Shown here piece after piece: positions 36,017 through 44,682 of a DNA stretch of 45,106 nucleotides. The first letter of the stretch is position 1. Every line of letters begins with the position of its first letter. A program made the position numbers and the translations under genes. Under the pieces are notes generated by a model. It was not told the origin of the DNA, searched no databases, and saw only the letters and a list, made by a program, of their open reading frames with translations. Source of the DNA: Bacteroidales bacterium. GTDB taxonomy: Bacteria; Bacteroidota; Bacteroidia; Bacteroidales; G3-4614. Location: the NCBI GenBank assembly GCA_017935575.1, contig JAGBHI010000043.1:1-45106 (forward strand). Direction: 5' to 3'.

Positions 36017-36110
36017 CATTTTAAGGTAATTATCCCTCTTTAATTAGAATTGACTAAATGTCAATTCGTACCTTAAAATGGGAAGTGCAGTACCCTGCAC
36101 GACGGAGGGA
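36017..36110 (-). repeat. Palindromic dispersed repeat, copy 2 (inverted relative to 24.5 kb)
   Basis: A perfect 12-bp inverted repeat (36017-36028 and 36069-36080, CATTTTAAGGTA) encloses an inner perfect stem (36048-36054 with 36060-36066). On the minus strand, 36041-36082 matches 24576-24617 at 38 of 42 bases by eye, and 36088-36110 matches 24461-24483 at 22 of 23. It resembles a small non-coding mobile repeat. Confidence 0.8.
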
Positions 36111-36142
36111 ATCACTTCGGGTTACATTATTTTTTTATAATG

Positions 36143-36216
36143 TGACCTCGAAGGGATTCAAACCCTTGACCTTCAGAACCGGAATCTGACGCTCTATTCA
36201 GCTAAGCTACGAGGCC
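36143..36216 (-). tRNA. tRNA-Arg (anticodon CCG)
   Basis: The minus strand gives a 74-nt cloverleaf. Acceptor GGCCTCG pairs with CGAGGTC, discriminator A. The D-arm is present, the anticodon stem TCAGA/TCTGA encloses loop TTCCGGT with anticodon CCG, and the T-arm is AAGGG/CCCTT around TTTGAAT. CCA is not encoded. A possible -7 variant, TAATTTCG (complement of 36311-36318), lies about 95 bp upstream. Its 3' end is copied at 36003-36016 and, inverted and degenerate, at about 36114-36130. Confidence 0.93.
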
Positions 36217-36355
36217 TCTTTATCAATTAGGAATGAGAGTGGCTAACGCCACAATTAGGAATTAGAAATTATCTTTTATAATAAAAACATTCTTTTTTCT
36301 CTAACAAATGCGAAATTACGCATTTATTATAGTATGACAAAATTTTGAGTATGTT

Positions 36356-36393
36356 TAAAAACAATAGGAGGTTGCTCTACCGAACAACCTCCT
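36356..36393 (-). terminator. Terminator of the PFOR gene
   Basis: On the minus strand AGGAGGTTG...CAACCTCCT (36366-36374 and 36385-36393) is followed by ATTGTTTTT (complement of 36356-36365). Confidence 0.85.
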
Positions 36394-36419
36394 ACATTAA
36401 TTATTATGTTTTTATTCTG

Positions 36420-36472
36420 CTAACAACTACCCCGTAGGGGCGGCAAAGCCGAAAACTAAAAACTAACAACTC
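36420..36472 (-). repeat. 3'-UTR element of the PFOR transcript, copy B
   Basis: Minus-strand GTTGTTAGTTTTTAGTTTTC, then GGCTTTGCCGCCCCTACGGG, then GTAGTTGTTAG lies between the stop codon and the terminator, exactly as copy A does after nqrF. The CCCCTACGGGG core forms a short hairpin, and GGC/GCC adds a second. Confidence 0.75.
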
Positions 36473-36474
36473 AT

Positions 36475-39400
36475 TTACTCTGCGTCAACGCCCCATTGTT
36501 GTTTTGACAAGCGTTTGTAGTTGTTGTAACGCCATGTTGCGTTTGCTTGTGCTGCCTCAAACAACTCTGCTGCTTGATCGGGGAATTGTTTCCACAATGA
36601 TGCGAAACGAACTTCGCCTTTTAAGAAGTCTTGGAATTTATCCCATTGAGGCTCTTTGCTATCCAAAGAGAATGGGTTTTTGCCCTCTTCTTCTAATTGT
36701 GGATTGTAACGCCACAAGTGCCAGTATCCGCATTCAACTGCAGCTGCTTGCTCAGCTTGTGCTGTTCCCATTCCTTTCTTAATTCCGTGGTTGATACATG
36801 GTGCGTAAGCAATGATGATTGATGGTCCGTCGTATGCCTCTGCCTCGCGGATTGCCTTGAGTGCTTGTGCTTGATCGGCTCCCATTGCTATTTGTGCGCA
36901 ATATACATATCCGTATGTTGATGCTATCAAACCAAGGTCTTTTTTGCGAATGCGTTTTCCTGCTGCTGCAAATTTTGCTATTGCTCCAACAGGTGTTGAT
37001 TTAGATGCTTGACCTCCTGTATTTGAGTAAACCTCTGTATCAAGTACCAAGATGTTTACATTCTTACCTGATGCCAATACATGGTCTAATCCACCAAAGC
37101 CGATATCGTATGACGCTCCGTCACCACCAATAATCCATTGTGATTTCTTAATAATGAATTTACACAATGGTGCTATCTCTTTACAGCAAGGACATACATC
37201 AACGTTTGCTTTTACAAGTGGTGTGATTTGTGCCTCTAACTCTACTGTCTTATCGGCATTCTCTTTATTCTCAACCCACTCTGCAAATAGTGCTTTAAGT
37301 TCTGCAGGACATTTATCGCAATCTTGTGCTTTTGTCATCAACTCTGCCAAACGTACACGCATCTTATCTACTGCAATGAACATACCTAAACCGAATTCGC
37401 AGAAGTCCTCAAATAGAGAGTTTGCCCATGCCGGTCCACGTCCGTTTTTAGCAGTTGTATATGGAGTTGAAGGAATTGAACCTGAGTAGATTGATGAACA
37501 ACCTGTTGCGTTCGCTACCATTTGACGCTCGCCAAATAGTTGAGTGATTAATTTTACGTATGGAGTCTCACCACAACCTGAACATGCTCCTGAGAACTCA
37601 AACAATGGTGTTGCAAATTGTGAGTTCTTAACGTTTGCTTTAACGTCAACAAGTGCTTGTTTTGACGATACGTTCTCTACACAGTAATCCCAATTCTCTG
37701 CCTCTGCCAATTGAGTTTGCAAAGGTTTCATTGCAAGTGCTTTTCCGTTCTTGTTTCCGGGACATACATCAACACAGTTTGCACAACCCAAGCAGTCCAT
37801 TACATCTACTTGCATACGGAAGGTCATTCCATCAAATGATTTTCCTAATGCTTTGATTGTTTTGAACTCTTTTCCTGCTTGCTCATCGGCTGTTAATACA
37901 AATGGACGTATTGATGCGTGAGGACAAACGTATGCACATTTGTTACATTGGATACAGTTCTCTGCTGTCCACTCGGGAACGAATGCTGATACTCCGCGTT
38001 TTTCGTATTTTGCAGTTCCTGCAGGCCATGTTCCGTCCTCTAATCCTACGAATGTTGAAACAGGTAGGTCATCTCCTAATTGTGCATTGATTGGAGCTAC
38101 TACATTTTGGAAAAACTCAGGTGCGTTGCTTTCTGCTTTTGCATCGTCAGCAAGTGTTGCCCATGCGGGGTCAACTGCTACTTTTACATACTCACCTCCG
38201 CGGTCAACGGCTGCGTAGTTTTTGTTAACGACATCTTCTCCTTTTTTACCGTATGATTTAACAATGAATTTCTTCATTTGCTCTATTGCCAAATCAACAG
38301 GGATTACCTCTGTTATACGGAAGAATGCTGATTGCAAGATTGTATTGGTACGGTTACCCAATCCTATCTCTTGTGCAATTTTGGTTGCATTGATTGTATA
38401 TAGAGTGATGTTCTTTTGTGCTAATGTACGTTTTACGTTTGCGGGCATATTTGCTACCAACTCCTCTTCGTTCCAGATTGTATTCAATAGGAATGTTCCG
38501 TTTTGGCGAATACCACGCAATACATCGTACATTTTCAAGTATGCTTGTACGTGACATGCTACGAAACTTGGAGTGTTTACCAAATATGTTGAACGGATTG
38601 GTTTGTCTCCGAAACGCAAGTGTGAACAAGTAAATCCTCCTGACTTTTTAGAGTCGTATGAGAAGTATGCTTGACAATATTTATCGGTATTCTCTCCGAT
38701 GATTTTTACAGAGTTTTTGTTTGCTCCTACTGTTCCGTCAGCTCCTAATCCGAAGAATTTTCCTTCAAATGCGTCTGCATCGCCCATTGCTATCTCTTCG
38801 CCTACAGGTAGCGATGTGTAGTTTACATCATCGTTGATACCTATTGTGAATTGATTTTTAGGCATTGGCAATGCCAAGTTCTCATATACTGCAAGGATTT
38901 GTGCAGGTGTTGTATCTTTTGATGACAATCCGTAACGTCCACCTACGATAACGGGAGCATTCTCTTTTCCGTAGAAACAATCTTTTACATCAAGATACAA
39001 AGGTTCGCCTGTTGCTCCTGGCTCTTTTGTGCGGTCTAATACTGCAATGCGTTTTGCTGTTGCAGGTACTGCTGCAATAAAGTCTTTTGCAGAGAATGGA
39101 CGATATAGGTGTACTGTTACCAAACCTACTTTCTCACCTTTTGCTGTTAAGTAATCAATTGCCTCACGTGCAGCCTCTGTTACAGAACCCATTGCTATGA
39201 TTACGCGATCTGCATCTTCAGCTCCGTAATATGTAAATAGGTCGTAGTTGCGTCCTGTGATTTTTGAAATCTCTTTCATATATCCGCGTACTATTTCGGG
39301 TACTGCCTCGTAGTAACGGTTACATGATTCGCGGTGTTGGAAGAATGTTTCGGGATTCTCTGCCATACCACGCATTACAGGAGATTCTGGATTTAATGCA

Positions 39401-40020
39401 CGCTCACGGAACTCTGCAAGTGCTTGTTGATCTAACAATGGAACCAAATCAGACTCCTCAATCATCTCAATTTTTTGTATCTCGTGTGATGTACGGAATC
39501 CGTCAAAGAAGTTTACAAATGGCACGCGTGATTTGATTGTTGCCAAGTGTGCAACTCCTGATAGGTCCATAACCTCTTGTACTGAGCCCTCTGCCAACAT
39601 TGCAAATCCTGTTTGACGGCACGCCATAACGTCTTGATGGTCTCCAAAAATTGATAGTGCATGTGATGCCAATGTACGAGCAGATACGTGGAATACACAA
39701 GGAAGTAACTCTCCTGCTATTTTGTACATATTAGGTATCATTAACAACAAACCTTGCGATGCTGTATAAGTTGTTGTTAAAGCGCCTGCTTGCAATGAAC
39801 CGTGAAGTGTTCCTGCAGCACCACCTTCTGATTGCATCTCTTGTACTGAAACTACCTCGCCGAAGATATTTTTACGTCCTGCGGCTGCCCACTCATCAAC
39901 GTACTCTGCCATTGGTGATGATGGGGTGATGGGATAAATTGCAGCTACCTCGCTGAACATATATGATATATGCGCTGCTGCTTGGTTTCCATCACATGTC
40001 AACATTTTCTTTTGTTTCAT
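36475..40020 (-). CDS. nifJ: Pyruvate:ferredoxin (flavodoxin) oxidoreductase
   Basis: PFOR oxidises pyruvate with CoA to acetyl-CoA and CO2 and reduces ferredoxin, a core step of anaerobic metabolism. The 1181-aa single chain has all domains in order: N-terminal pyruvate-binding domain (AAAHISYMFSEVAAIYPITPSSPM), transketolase-like domain II, CoA-binding region, a 2x 4Fe-4S ferredoxin domain with CIQCNKCAYVCPH (about 688-700) and CLGCANCVDVCP (about 742-753), CSGCGETPYVKL, and the thiamine diphosphate site GDGASYDIGFGGLDH (about 960-974) with TEVYSNTGGQ. Probably transcribed from a promoter inside the upstream ATPase gene (40111-40118). Length is normal. Confidence 0.97.
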   Translation of the reverse strand: MKQKKMLTCDGNQAAAHISYMFSEVAAIYPITPSSPMAEYVDEWAAAGRKNIFGEVVSVQEMQSEGGAAGTLHGSLQAGALTTTYTASQGLLLMIPNMYKIAGELLPCVFHVSARTLASHALSIFGDHQDVMACRQTGFAMLAEGSVQEVMDLSGVAHLATIKSRVPFVNFFDGFRTSHEIQKIEMIEESDLVPLLDQQALAEFRERALNPESPVMRGMAENPETFFQHRESCNRYYEAVPEIVRGYMKEISKITGRNYDLFTYYGAEDADRVIIAMGSVTEAAREAIDYLTAKGEKVGLVTVHLYRPFSAKDFIAAVPATAKRIAVLDRTKEPGATGEPLYLDVKDCFYGKENAPVIVGGRYGLSSKDTTPAQILAVYENLALPMPKNQFTIGINDDVNYTSLPVGEEIAMGDADAFEGKFFGLGADGTVGANKNSVKIIGENTDKYCQAYFSYDSKKSGGFTCSHLRFGDKPIRSTYLVNTPSFVACHVQAYLKMYDVLRGIRQNGTFLLNTIWNEEELVANMPANVKRTLAQKNITLYTINATKIAQEIGLGNRTNTILQSAFFRITEVIPVDLAIEQMKKFIVKSYGKKGEDVVNKNYAAVDRGGEYVKVAVDPAWATLADDAKAESNAPEFFQNVVAPINAQLGDDLPVSTFVGLEDGTWPAGTAKYEKRGVSAFVPEWTAENCIQCNKCAYVCPHASIRPFVLTADEQAGKEFKTIKALGKSFDGMTFRMQVDVMDCLGCANCVDVCPGNKNGKALAMKPLQTQLAEAENWDYCVENVSSKQALVDVKANVKNSQFATPLFEFSGACSGCGETPYVKLITQLFGERQMVANATGCSSIYSGSIPSTPYTTAKNGRGPAWANSLFEDFCEFGLGMFIAVDKMRVRLAELMTKAQDCDKCPAELKALFAEWVENKENADKTVELEAQITPLVKANVDVCPCCKEIAPLCKFIIKKSQWIIGGDGASYDIGFGGLDHVLASGKNVNILVLDTEVYSNTGGQASKSTPVGAIAKFAAAGKRIRKKDLGLIASTYGYVYCAQIAMGADQAQALKAIREAEAYDGPSIIIAYAPCINHGIKKGMGTAQAEQAAAVECGYWHLWRYNPQLEEEGKNPFSLDSKEPQWDKFQDFLKGEVRFASLWKQFPDQAAELFEAAQANATWRYNNYKRLSKQQWGVDAE

Positions 40021-40086
40021 GTTCGTTTAATTTATTTAAAATTAGTAATTTATTTGCTATTTTATTATTTGTTTTATTTGTATTGC

Positions 40087-41271
40087 TTAATATAGTAATC
40101 CAAACAGCCACAAAGGTACAACATTTTCTTCACCTATCAGTATATTATCTTCGGCATAAATAATGTTGTTATCCATTTTTTTAGGTTTAGATACTCCTAT
40201 CTTGAATTTATACTCTCCATCTATTACAAAATGAACTCCTTTTTCTCCTTTATTTACTGAATGGTCTTTAAACAATGTATTACAGAAGAAAGTTTCTGCC
40301 AAAGATTGCGCATTTATATTCTCCTCTCCTACTACCTGCATAAGGTTTGGGTTATGCATATAAACCTTTGTCGGTTTTTTGGGGAAAGACTCTTCTCCAT
40401 CATAAAGTACATTCAACAAACGGGCGTCCGACAAATATTTTATATAATTCACAACGGTTGCGCGCGACGTTTGTATCTCTTTACTAAGTTTGCTTACATT
40501 TGGCGCACATGGAGCATCTTTAACCAAAAGATATAACAATTTTCTGATTTTAGTAAGATATGCAGGCTCTATTTGTTTGATTAGCAATATATCCACCTCC
40601 ATCATCATATTCATGGTTTTCAACAGATTCTCTGAAAAATTACGTTTCTCTAAAAAGAATGGATAAAAACCATGACGCAAGTAACCGTCAAAATAATCAA
40701 ACGGATTAATTTTTGTAACTATATCTGTAGCTATCTGTTTATGATTTGCAAGTAACTCTTTTAATGTGCATGATGGGATATCAACCGATGTCATCAAATT
40801 AAGATATTCTCTAAACGAGAAGCCTCTTAAATTATACGAATGTACTACATCGCACAAATATGGATTATCCTCTTTTAAGCGCATCACTGAAGAACCGGTA
40901 AATACAATATTCAACTGCGGTATGTTGTCATAACAATAACGCAACTCCTCACTCCATTTGGGATATTTAAATACTTGGTCTATTAATAGAGTACGACCGC
41001 CCTGCTCTGCGAACTCTTTTGCAAACTGAGCTAATGTTTTATCAGTAAAACAGAGATGATTAAGATTTATATACAAGCACTCGCGTGATGTACCAAATTT
41101 ATCTTTCGCATATTGCAACAAGAATGTTGTTTTACCTACTCCTCGGCTACCTTTTATTCCTATAAGACGATGCGACCAATCTATTTCACGCATAAGCCCC
41201 CTCTCGACGGGCGATTTTACATGCTCAACAAGATACTCATGTGTTTTATGAAATAATTCCATTGGTAGCAT
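40087..41271 (-). CDS. AAA family ATPase (AAA_14/DUF4143 type)
   Basis: A 394-aa ATPase of the family seen in many anaerobes, with an AAA_14 core and a DUF4143 C-terminal part. Walker A is GSRGVGKTTF (about 37-46), Walker B-like LLIDQVFKYP, sensor VFTGSSVMRL, the FSFREYLNL motif, then a winged-helix-like segment (NVSKLSKEIQTSRATVVNYIKYLSDARLL) and a nuclease-like KIGVSKPKK region. Start ATG 41271 or ATG 41262. No partner toxin is adjacent. Its 3' end seems to carry the nifJ promoter. Function is unknown. Confidence 0.85.
   Translation of the reverse strand: MLPMELFHKTHEYLVEHVKSPVERGLMREIDWSHRLIGIKGSRGVGKTTFLLQYAKDKFGTSRECLYINLNHLCFTDKTLAQFAKEFAEQGGRTLLIDQVFKYPKWSEELRYCYDNIPQLNIVFTGSSVMRLKEDNPYLCDVVHSYNLRGFSFREYLNLMTSVDIPSCTLKELLANHKQIATDIVTKINPFDYFDGYLRHGFYPFFLEKRNFSENLLKTMNMMMEVDILLIKQIEPAYLTKIRKLLYLLVKDAPCAPNVSKLSKEIQTSRATVVNYIKYLSDARLLNVLYDGEESFPKKPTKVYMHNPNLMQVVGEENINAQSLAETFFCNTLFKDHSVNKGEKGVHFVIDGEYKFKIGVSKPKKMDNNIIYAEDNILIGEENVVPLWLFGLLY
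40111..40118 (-). promoter_or_regulatory. Probable nifJ -7 box inside the ATPase gene
   Basis: Minus-strand TACCTTTG (complement of 40111-40118) fits TAnnTTTG and lies about 90 bp upstream of the nifJ ATG, within the last codons of the ATPase gene. No exact TTTG is seen 20 bp further up. Confidence 0.5.
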
Positions 41272-41558
41272 ACTATTTTTATTAATGAGAATTTAGGAAT
41301 TAGAAATTAAGTTTATGGAGTTTATCAAACATCTGCATAATAATAAATTCTACTACCCACTAATAATTACAACGTACAAATTTAATTTTATTTTTTCTAT
41401 TTTGCAATGTTGAGATTACATTTTTAACATTAAATAGAGATTTTAATTTTAACATTTAAATCCCAAACATCTAATTTATATAAATGGAAACTCTTATAGC
41501 ATAGTAGTTTCATCAAACATTTCCTATTTGTTTTGTGTTAAAATAAAGCAATTCTTAG
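41272..41558. other. AT-rich intergenic stretch
   Basis: No gene seen. An 18-bp word TTAGGAATTAGAAATTA near 41293-41309 also occurs at about 36254-36270 beside tRNA-Arg, so a dispersed short repeat is shared. Repeated TTTTAACATTTAAAT-like words occur near 41420-41460. Confidence 0.55.
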
Positions 41559-41586
41559 TTGGTCTGCAATATTTTAAGTATCTTTG
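41559..41586 (+). promoter_or_regulatory. Promoter of the T9SS cargo gene
   Basis: TTG at 41559-41561, 17 bp, then TATCTTTG at 41579-41586, about 25 bp before the ATG. Confidence 0.65.
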
Positions 41587-41611
41587 TGCCCGAAATTTTA
41601 AAATAGTTTAT

Positions 41612-43597
41612 ATGAAAAAGTTATTACTCAATTTTTCGCTTATTATAGCGTTTTTATTTTCAACGAATGTAATTTTTGCTCAATACCAACTTACAAACTC
41701 AGGGTTTGAAAATTGGGAGGGCGTAAGCCAAAAGAAACCAGGATTGTTTGGCGGTACTATATCGGGTGACGAGCCTACTCAATGGAACTCATTTGTTACA
41801 GCACAAGTAAAGAGTTCAACTTTTGCAAGTGCTATTGCCGACAAATGCGAACCATCAACTGATGTTCGTCCTGGTACATCAGGTTCAAAATCTGCCAAAA
41901 TATGGTCAACTTCAGTTTTAGGAGTTGTTGCTAACGGAAACCTTACAACCGGTAGAATTTATGGAGGTAGTTTATCTGCTACCGATGCAAGTGGAAACTA
42001 CAACTTTTCAGATCCAGCGTCTGATGCAGCATACAAACACACTTTTGCCGGCAAACCCGACTCTATTGTTACATGGTTAAAGTTTGTACCCAAAAACACA
42101 TCGCAAATGGCACGTGTAAGTGCTATTATTCACGAGAACTCTCGTTATCAAGATCCCGAAGCAACAACTTATACCAATATAGTTGCAAAGGCACAACACA
42201 ACTTCTATGCAACCTCTGACAAAGGATGGCAAAGAATTTCTGTTCCTTTCACTTACGATGGCAACAAAACTCCTGCATACATCCTTGTTTCATACACAAC
42301 AAACGCAACTCCAGGACAAGGTAATGAAAACGATGCGTTATATGTTGATGATGCTGAAATGATTTACAATTCAAAAGCAAACTCAGTTAGTTTCAATGGC
42401 GTAAACTTTTCAGGATTCAATAAGAATACATATATATATTATGACGTTGAGATGCCTAACGGTACAATGCCTACTAACGTAACTGCTACTGTTGATGGTG
42501 TTTCTGCTACTTATACTACAAGTATTGATGCAGCAAACTATCGTGCTACCGTTGTTGTTAAGGGTGGTGACATTAGCGTTAACTCAGAAAACTACCACAC
42601 ATATACAATCAACTTTGCCGTACCTAAAGTTACAGTTAATGTTGCATCAGCAAACGACACTATGGGTAGTGCATACGTAGGTACAGTTGGAACTACATCT
42701 ACTACAATCACTCAAGGCACTTCAACTACTGTTACTGCTGTTGCCAACAGCGGATATATGTTCAAGAATTGGACTAATAACGGTACTATTGTAAGTACTG
42801 ATGCTACATACACTGTTACTGCTAACGAGAATACAAACTTAGTTGCTAACTTTGTTAAAGTTTATACTGTAACAATAAAAGCAAATAATAGTGCATACGG
42901 AATAGTATATATTGAAACAGAAGGACAAACTTCAGTGTCTGTTGAAGAGGGTTCATCTATAACTATAACTGCAATTCCTAACGACGGATATAAATTCTCA
43001 GCATGGAAAAATGGTCGCGCAACCGTAAGTACAGATGCTGTTTACACAATAGCAAACGTAACATCGGATATTGAATATACTGCAAACTTTGCAGCAAAAT
43101 CCAACAGCAACCTCGCATTTGAGAATACAAATATTGAGTATAGTGATATTGACAACGGCACATTCTCAAATACAGCTTCATCAACTAACTCTGAGGGTGC
43201 CATAACATACGCTATTACAAGTGGCGGAGAGTTTGCTACAATTGATGAGACAACCGGTGTTGTTACATTCTTAAGTATTGGTTCAATAACTGTTACTGCT
43301 ACTCAAGAGGCTTGGGGTGACTACTTGGAGACAAGCGTAAGCTACTCTTTGGATATTACTCCTACCGGTATTGAAGAGAGCAAACTTGACAACATCAATA
43401 TCTATAGTACATTTGGCGCAATAGTTATTACAGGTATTGATAATGCCAAAGCTGAAATATTTGGAATGAGTGGAGCATTAATCAATTCGACCATGGTTAA
43501 TGGAGAAACTTCAATATATACAAATAGCGGTGTTTACATCGTAAAGGTTACTGATTTAAACGGAAACAGCAAAATAACAAAAGTTATTGTAAAATAA
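41612..43597 (+). CDS. Secreted protein with PCMD-like domain, InlB-type repeats and T9SS sorting domain
   Basis: A 661-aa exported protein. Signal peptide (MKKLLLNFSLIIAFLFSTNVIFAQ); an N-terminal region (about 27-255, SGFENWEG ... NDALYVDDAEMIY) resembling the putative carbohydrate metabolism domain PCMD; a strand-rich linker; two divergent InlB B-repeats (about 345-415 and 420-490: SGYMFKNWTNNGTIVSTDATYTV and DGYKFSAWKNGRATVSTDAVYTI); an Ig-like part; and a type A T9SS C-terminal sorting domain (about 595-661, AEIFGMSGALINS ... GVYIVKVTDLNGNSKI). A surface carbohydrate-binding or adhesion role is inference. The ATG at 41612 gives a clean signal. A strong terminator follows. Confidence 0.82.
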   Translation: MKKLLLNFSLIIAFLFSTNVIFAQYQLTNSGFENWEGVSQKKPGLFGGTISGDEPTQWNSFVTAQVKSSTFASAIADKCEPSTDVRPGTSGSKSAKIWSTSVLGVVANGNLTTGRIYGGSLSATDASGNYNFSDPASDAAYKHTFAGKPDSIVTWLKFVPKNTSQMARVSAIIHENSRYQDPEATTYTNIVAKAQHNFYATSDKGWQRISVPFTYDGNKTPAYILVSYTTNATPGQGNENDALYVDDAEMIYNSKANSVSFNGVNFSGFNKNTYIYYDVEMPNGTMPTNVTATVDGVSATYTTSIDAANYRATVVVKGGDISVNSENYHTYTINFAVPKVTVNVASANDTMGSAYVGTVGTTSTTITQGTSTTVTAVANSGYMFKNWTNNGTIVSTDATYTVTANENTNLVANFVKVYTVTIKANNSAYGIVYIETEGQTSVSVEEGSSITITAIPNDGYKFSAWKNGRATVSTDAVYTIANVTSDIEYTANFAAKSNSNLAFENTNIEYSDIDNGTFSNTASSTNSEGAITYAITSGGEFATIDETTGVVTFLSIGSITVTATQEAWGDYLETSVSYSLDITPTGIEESKLDNINIYSTFGAIVITGIDNAKAEIFGMSGALINSTMVNGETSIYTNSGVYIVKVTDLNGNSKITKVIVK

Positions 43598-43645
43598 TAA
43601 CAATATATTTTTAAGAGATAAAAACATCTCTTGGTATATACTCTA

Positions 43646-43683
43646 AGAGGCTGTCCAACAAATTTGTTGCGACAGTCTCTTTT
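43646..43683 (+). terminator. Terminator of the T9SS cargo gene
   Basis: AGAGGCTGTC (43646-43655) pairs with GACAGTCTCT (43671-43680) with one G-U. The loop is itself a palindrome, CAACAAATTTGTTG, so the helix is continuous for most of its length. A T run follows. Confidence 0.85.
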
Positions 43684-43704
43684 CTTAAAGTTTTACAACA
43701 TAGT

Positions 43705-44511
43705 ATGAGGATAAGATTTTTAAGCCTTTCAAGTGGCAGTAGTGGCAACTGTTACTATTTAGGCACAGAGGAAGAGGGTATGCTAATTGACGCGGGGATA
43801 AGCGCCAGAAGAATAAAAAAATGTCTTGCCGAGAATGGTATTGATTTAGCAACCATTAAGGGCGTTTGCATTACACACGATCATGCAGATCACATTAAAG
43901 CCGCCGGCTATTTGGGCGAGAGAATGGGCAAACCCATATATGTTACTAAAACAGCGCTTGAAGGAATGAACAGAAATTGGAGAATGAGCGAAAAAATCTA
44001 TACCGCTCATCGCTTTATATTCAAGGAGATTAGTTTCAACTTGGCTGGCTTTGAGATTACGCCGTTTGAAGTTCCTCACGACGGGCACGATAATGTTGGA
44101 TTCTTAATTAAAAAGGAGAATTGGTGCATGGCTTTTGCTACCGACCTTGGACGGATTACTCCAACGGTCAAACGCTTTATTACTCAAGCAAAATATCTGG
44201 TTATAGAGTCAAACTACGATGCCGAAATGCTACGCAACGGAAAATATAATTACTTTCTTAAACGTAGAATTTTAGGCGAAAACGGACATCTGTGTAATAA
44301 TGTTACCGCAAACTTTCTGGCTGAAGCCTTTGAGAATTGTTGTTTTAAAAAAATATTCTTATGCCATATAAGCAACGAAAACAACACTCCTGAACTTGCC
44401 CTTAAAACCACTACTGATGCTCTTATTAACAACGGCATTAAAGTTGGCGAAGAGATTGACATTCACACTCTCAAACGCGATAAAGCATCAGATTTGTTTA
44501 TTTTGGATTAA
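43705..44511 (+). CDS. MBL-fold metallo-hydrolase (YycJ/WalJ-like)
   Basis: A 268-aa metallo-beta-lactamase-fold protein. The start MRIRFLSLSSGSSGNCYYLG is the signature of YycJ/WalJ-type exonucleases. The metal motif HDHADH sits at 58-63, with DAGISARRI before and LVIESNYD...HLCNN after. Homologues have 5'-3' exonuclease activity on DNA and couple division with replication in Gram-positives; the role here is inference. Single gene, between the cargo-gene terminator and tRNA-Lys. Confidence 0.9.
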   Translation: MRIRFLSLSSGSSGNCYYLGTEEEGMLIDAGISARRIKKCLAENGIDLATIKGVCITHDHADHIKAAGYLGERMGKPIYVTKTALEGMNRNWRMSEKIYTAHRFIFKEISFNLAGFEITPFEVPHDGHDNVGFLIKKENWCMAFATDLGRITPTVKRFITQAKYLVIESNYDAEMLRNGKYNYFLKRRILGENGHLCNNVTANFLAEAFENCCFKKIFLCHISNENNTPELALKTTTDALINNGIKVGEEIDIHTLKRDKASDLFILD

Positions 44512-44626
44512 GAAGTCATTTTAAATTTTCTTGTAAAATTTCTTATATTACAAATTGGTTTCGGATTTATTTGACATATAAATTCTGTATAAAATTTAAA
44601 TAACTTCTAAATTTTTATCCTTTTTG

Positions 44627-44658
44627 TTTGCGAGTTACACTCAATCTTGTTACCTTTG
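44627..44658 (+). promoter_or_regulatory. Promoter of tRNA-Lys
   Basis: TTTG at 44627-44630, exactly 20 bp, then TACCTTTG at 44651-44658, about 24 bp before the tRNA. A near-perfect Bacteroidota promoter. Confidence 0.88.
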
Positions 44659-44682
44659 CACCCGCAAACATGCGATTAAGAT

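Noticed and set aside
37052..37489. A 145-aa + strand frame opposite the PFOR gene
   Set aside because: Antisense shadow of a well-conserved catalytic region; no domain, no promoter or ribosome site.
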